NCBI GenBank assembly: GCA_034111325.1
Contig: JAWUXM010000022.1
Location: 1-16,298, forward strand
Direction: 5' to 3'
Origin: JAWUXM01 sp034111325
GTDB taxonomy: Bacteria; Pseudomonadota; Alphaproteobacteria; Rickettsiales; JABIRX01
Length of the DNA stretch: 16,298 nt
Positions 13,342 through 16,298 of this stretch are shown in pieces (the stretch's first letter is position 1; every line of letters starts with the position of its first letter). The notes below the pieces were generated by a model. The model ran no database searches, had not been told where the DNA came from, and saw nothing but the letters and a program-made list of their open reading frames with translations. The translations under genes and the position numbers were made by a program.

Positions 13342-15957
13342 ATGAGTAAAGATAAAAAACCAACTCCGATGATGGAGCAATATTTAGCTATCAAGGCGGA
13401 ACATAAAGATTCGTTGCTTTTTTATCGCATGGGCGATTTCTACGAATTATTTTTTGATGATGCGGTGAAAGCTAGCAAAATCCTCGATATTGCCTTGACT
13501 AAAAGAGGCAAGAATGAGGGAAATGATATAGCAATGTGCGGCGTGCCTTTTCATGCTTATGAAAGCTATATGGATCGCTTGATTAAAGCAGGGCAAAAGG
13601 TTGCGATTTGTGAACAGATAGAAGATGTTAGTGAGGCAAAAAAGCGTGGTTATAAATCTGTCGTTAAAAGGGCTGTAGTGCGCATAGTAACGCCCGGAAC
13701 AGTTACCGAAGAAAGCTTGCTTGATAGTAAATCTGCCAATTATATTTTAGCGATTTCCACACTGAAAAATAAATATGCGATTAGTTGGTTAGACATAACA
13801 ACTTCGGTGTTTTTTACCGCTGATATCCCGAAAGAGGATATATATTCAGAAATTAGCTCAATCGCACCAAAAGAAATTATTATCGCTGATAAATTACTTG
13901 ATGATAAGGAGCTGAATTTTCTCGTGAAAGAATATAAATCATTGCTGAGTACGCAGGTTAATAGTTCTTTTGATTTAGGCAGAACGAGTCAACGTCTTAA
14001 GGATTTTTACAAGGTAAAAGTGCTTGATAGTTTTGGTAATTTATCAGATGCGCAGATTTCTAGCTCTGGTGCTTTGCTTGAATATATTGAATTAACGCAA
14101 AAAGGAAATGTACCTTTTTTATCAATTCCTAAAATCCGCAATAAGCAAAATTACATGGCTTTGGATAATACCACAAAGCGTAATTTAGAGTTGTTTGTAA
14201 ATAGCGAAGGCGAGCGCAAATATAGCCTGCTTAATATTATTGATTGCACGGTTTCAAACGCTGGCGGACGTTTATTTGCAAGCTATCTTTCCTATCCGCT
14301 CACAAATATCAAAGCGATTAATCAACGTTTGCAAGTAACAGAGTTTTTCATTAAGCAGGGTGATTTGCGAGAGAATATCAGAGAGATGTTGCGGCATCTG
14401 CCAGATTTGGAAAGGGCAGTTGCGCGTGTTGCGCTGCGCCGTGGTGGGCCAAAAGATTTACTGGCGATTCGCTATGGTTTGAATCTTACTTTTAAATTAT
14501 CCGAGATTTTGACTTTTGCTAAACTGGAATTACCAGAGAATATCAAAAAATATTTAGCAAAATTAGGTGACCCTGTTGAACTGATTAAGAAGTTGGAAAT
14601 CATCAAAGACGAAGCGCCGCATTACGCACGAGACGGTAATTTTATTATAGATAGCGCTGATGCACAAATTGATAATCTGCGTGATTTAAAAGCAAATGCC
14701 CGCACGAAAATTCTTGCCTTGCAGGAGAAATATCGCGAGGAAACTGGCGTCGCTAATCTCAAAATTTCTTCAACAAATGTCGTTGGTTATTTCATTGAAG
14801 TTTCTAGCCAAAATGCATCAAAGATCACGAATGAGAAATTCATTCATCGCCAAACTTTAGCCAATGCAGTGCGCTACATTACTGATGAATTAGCGGAGCT
14901 GCAAACTGCTTTATCTAGCGCAAGTGATAAAATCCTCGCTTTAGAAATTGAGCTGTTTACAGGGCTTGTTGAAGAGGTGATTAATCATGCACGGGAGATT
15001 AATAATATTGCGCGTGCGGCAGCGAATTTGGATGTTTTTTCTGCCTTTGCGGAGCTGGCAATTAAGCAAAATTATTGCAAACCAATTATTGATGAGAGTT
15101 TAAATTTTATTATAAAAAATGGTCGTCACCCAGTTGTAGAGTGGATTCTCAAAAAGGATGATAATGCGGAGTTTGTGGCAAATGATTGTGATTTGTCCGA
15201 GGCGCAAAGACTATGGCTTATTACTGGGCCAAATATGGCGGGTAAATCAACCTTTTTGCGGCAAAATGCAATTATCACAATTATGGCGCATATTGGTTGT
15301 TATGTGCCAGCAAAACAGGCGCATATCGGCGTTGTTGATAATATTTTTACACGAGTAGGGGCGGCGGATAATCTAGCAAGAGGGCGCTCAACCTTTATGA
15401 TTGAAATGGTTGAAACTGCGACAATCCTCAACCACGCAAGCGAACGTTCGCTGGTCATTTTAGACGAGATAGGGCGCGGCACAGCGACATATGATGGTAT
15501 GTCAATTGCTTGGGCGGTGGTTGAATATTTATATGAGAAAAATAAATCACGTGGACTTTTTGCGACGCATTACCATGAATTAACGATTTTGGAGGATAAA
15601 TTAGCCAAGCTGAGTTGCTATTCGACTTCAGTGAGGGAGTGGGAAAATAAAATAGTTTTTTTGCATAAAATAGTTAAAGGCAATGCTGATAAATCCTACG
15701 GAGTGCATGTTGCAGAACTTGCCGGCTTGCCAAAATCAGCGACCAAAAGAGCAGCTGAAATTTTAGAAAATTTGCAGAAAAAAGAAACTAATAGTTTGGC
15801 AGAATTGCCGCTTTTTACCACACGGAAATATGAAGAGCCAATCGTGCAAAATGATTATAGTGAAATTATCGATAGTTTGAAAAATCTTGAGGCTGATAGT
15901 CTCTCACCAAGAGAAGCCCTCGATAAATTATATGAGTTAAAGGACAAGTTGGGTTGA
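13342..15957 (+). CDS. mutS: DNA mismatch repair protein MutS
   Basis: MutS recognises mismatches and small loops as a dimer and starts methyl-independent or MutL-dependent repair. The 871-residue protein has the N-terminal mismatch-reading motif GDFYELF (F33, E35), the connector and lever domains, the clamp region, and a C-terminal ABC-type ATPase. The ATPase has Walker A GPNMAGKST (629-637), Walker B LVILDEIGRGT (704-714), the STFMIEM signature and the FATHYHEL histidine motif. Length is typical and the reading frame is clean, so it should work. The start MSKDKKPTPMMEQY is the expected MutS opening. It lies 30 bases after the small zeta partner gene without a visible ribosome site. Whether it shares that transcript is unclear. 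Confidence 0.98.
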   Translation: MSKDKKPTPMMEQYLAIKAEHKDSLLFYRMGDFYELFFDDAVKASKILDIALTKRGKNEGNDIAMCGVPFHAYESYMDRLIKAGQKVAICEQIEDVSEAKKRGYKSVVKRAVVRIVTPGTVTEESLLDSKSANYILAISTLKNKYAISWLDITTSVFFTADIPKEDIYSEISSIAPKEIIIADKLLDDKELNFLVKEYKSLLSTQVNSSFDLGRTSQRLKDFYKVKVLDSFGNLSDAQISSSGALLEYIELTQKGNVPFLSIPKIRNKQNYMALDNTTKRNLELFVNSEGERKYSLLNIIDCTVSNAGGRLFASYLSYPLTNIKAINQRLQVTEFFIKQGDLRENIREMLRHLPDLERAVARVALRRGGPKDLLAIRYGLNLTFKLSEILTFAKLELPENIKKYLAKLGDPVELIKKLEIIKDEAPHYARDGNFIIDSADAQIDNLRDLKANARTKILALQEKYREETGVANLKISSTNVVGYFIEVSSQNASKITNEKFIHRQTLANAVRYITDELAELQTALSSASDKILALEIELFTGLVEEVINHAREINNIARAAANLDVFSAFAELAIKQNYCKPIIDESLNFIIKNGRHPVVEWILKKDDNAEFVANDCDLSEAQRLWLITGPNMAGKSTFLRQNAIITIMAHIGCYVPAKQAHIGVVDNIFTRVGAADNLARGRSTFMIEMVETATILNHASERSLVILDEIGRGTATYDGMSIAWAVVEYLYEKNKSRGLFATHYHELTILEDKLAKLSCYSTSVREWENKIVFLHKIVKGNADKSYGVHVAELAGLPKSATKRAAEILENLQKKETNSLAELPLFTTRKYEEPIVQNDYSEIIDSLKNLEADSLSPREALDKLYELKDKLG

Positions 15958-15972
15958 TTCTCCCGAGTGGTC

Positions 15973-15993
15973 ATCATGAATTTATTTCAGGAT
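15973..15993. repeat. extragenic palindrome after mutS (CCTGAA type)
   Basis: ATCATGAA and TTCAGGAT form an 8-bp stem with a single mismatch, 15 bases past the mutS stop, followed by CTGCAT. It has the same design as the palindrome at 317-335. It may stabilise the mutS 3' end, but no T-run follows. Confidence 0.55.
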
Positions 15994-16022
15994 CTGCATA
16001 ATTAGCAAAAAAGTAGAAGTAA

Positions 16023-16169
16023 GCAGTTTATAATAACACCATACAAATTACTGCAAGCCAAGGTGTTTCTGGTGGTGGCTATGATGCGAAGGGGTGCACT
16101 TCGAATCCACGAAATAATACCGCAGCATTATTTTTAACCTATTTTATGCCCTTGGTTACGAGTCGTTAA
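16023..16169 (+). pseudogene. start-less fragment with Gly/Cys/hydrophobic C-terminus
   Basis: A 48-codon frame follows a stop at 16020-16022 and has no ATG, GTG or TTG in a useful place. It reads AVYNNTIQITASQGVSGGGY, then DAKGCTSNPRNNTAALFL, then TYFMPLVTSR and stop. The order of Gly-rich stretch, Cys-containing polar segment, hydrophobic segment and terminal Arg is reminiscent of bacterial C-terminal sorting tails. It may be the last piece of a lost surface-protein gene. I do not recognise the family, and chance is possible for so short a frame. Confidence 0.3.
16112..16133. terminator. weak AT-rich hairpin between converging genes
   Basis: AAATAAT (16112-16118) and ATTATTT (16127-16133) form a 7-bp stem with an 8-base GC-rich loop, directly past the minus-strand stop at 16134. 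Stem GC content is nil and no long T-run follows, so terminator function is doubtful. Confidence 0.25.
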
Positions 16170-16298
16170 ACTCTCTGCATGATGCGTATGAGTTTTCATG
16201 GCTGGTTGTTGCATATTCTCTGTAGAGCGTTGCGTAGGATTTGCTTGAACCTCTGGGGTTTTCTTTTTATTCATCGTTGCTGCAGAAAAACCTATAGT
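16134..16298 (-). CDS. C-terminal part of an unidentified protein, cut by the window end
   Basis: The minus-strand frame is open from the window edge to TAA at 16134-16136, 54 codons. It reads TIGFSAATMNKKKTPEVQAN, then a hydrophilic tail rich in T, Q, N and H (PTQRSTENMQQPAMKTHTHH) ending RNQGHKIG. An internal ATG would give a 46-residue protein, but the frame continues upstream, so it is more likely the disordered tail of a longer protein. No family is recognised. It overlaps the start-less fragment on the other strand by 36 bases. Confidence 0.4.
   Translation of the reverse strand, partial: TIGFSAATMNKKKTPEVQANPTQRSTENMQQPAMKTHTHHAESLTTRNQGHKIG

Overview
The window looks like chromosome of an AT-rich alphaproteobacterium, most likely an intracellular or host-associated lineage of the Rickettsiales/Holosporales type. 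This is an inference. It rests on the low GC content, a dcw cluster headed by mraZ, decayed gene fragments, several kinds of dispersed extragenic palindrome (including one whose translation gives the familiar WIPAFAGMT string), a GC-rich palindromic element lying in frame inside a protein gene, and a large eukaryote-like leucine-rich-repeat protein. No genus can be fixed from the sequence alone.

Layout. 87-163 (-) is a tRNA-Arg(ACG) with encoded CCA. 164-540 has no gene but holds four or five small palindromes. 541-1956 (-) is thrC, threonine synthase. 1957-2257 carries a GC-rich, hairpin-rich element followed by a strong promoter and a textbook MraZ operator. 2258-7182 (+) is the head of the division and cell-wall cluster: mraZ, rsmH, ftsL, ftsI, murE. 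The first three overlap by 1-4 bases. A 150-base gap with a palindromic repeat separates ftsL from ftsI. The cluster stops after murE, and the expected murF/mraY/murD/ftsW genes do not follow.

7183-9072 is a decaying accessory segment read on the minus strand: the tail of an ABC-transporter ATPase with an internal deletion, one intact outer-membrane porin gene (7391-8659), and the N-terminal stub of a ThiF/MoeB-type adenylyltransferase. The segment is bracketed by an 18-bp direct repeat. 9073-11481 (+) encodes an 802-residue protein with ten near-identical 28-residue leucine-rich repeats, a 28-codon GC-rich palindromic insertion, a domain with a hydrophobic stretch, and a coiled-coil tail. 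It has its own good promoter and is the best candidate for a host-interaction protein.

11636-12433 (-) is a HisN-like inositol-monophosphatase-family phosphatase. 12540-13311 (+) is a two-gene module of a zeta-toxin-like P-loop kinase and a 67-residue protein, a probable toxin-antitoxin pair. 13342-15957 (+) is mutS, intact. The last 340 bases hold another palindromic repeat, a start-less fragment with a Gly/Cys/hydrophobic tail, and the C-terminal end of a minus-strand reading frame that runs off the window.

How it works together: MraZ most likely represses its own promoter and so sets expression of rsmH-ftsL(-ftsI-murE), linking division and meso-diaminopimelate peptidoglycan synthesis. 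The rest is a mixture of housekeeping singletons (thrC, mutS, tRNA) and accessory material (porin, LRR protein, zeta-like module) set among repeats and pseudogene debris.
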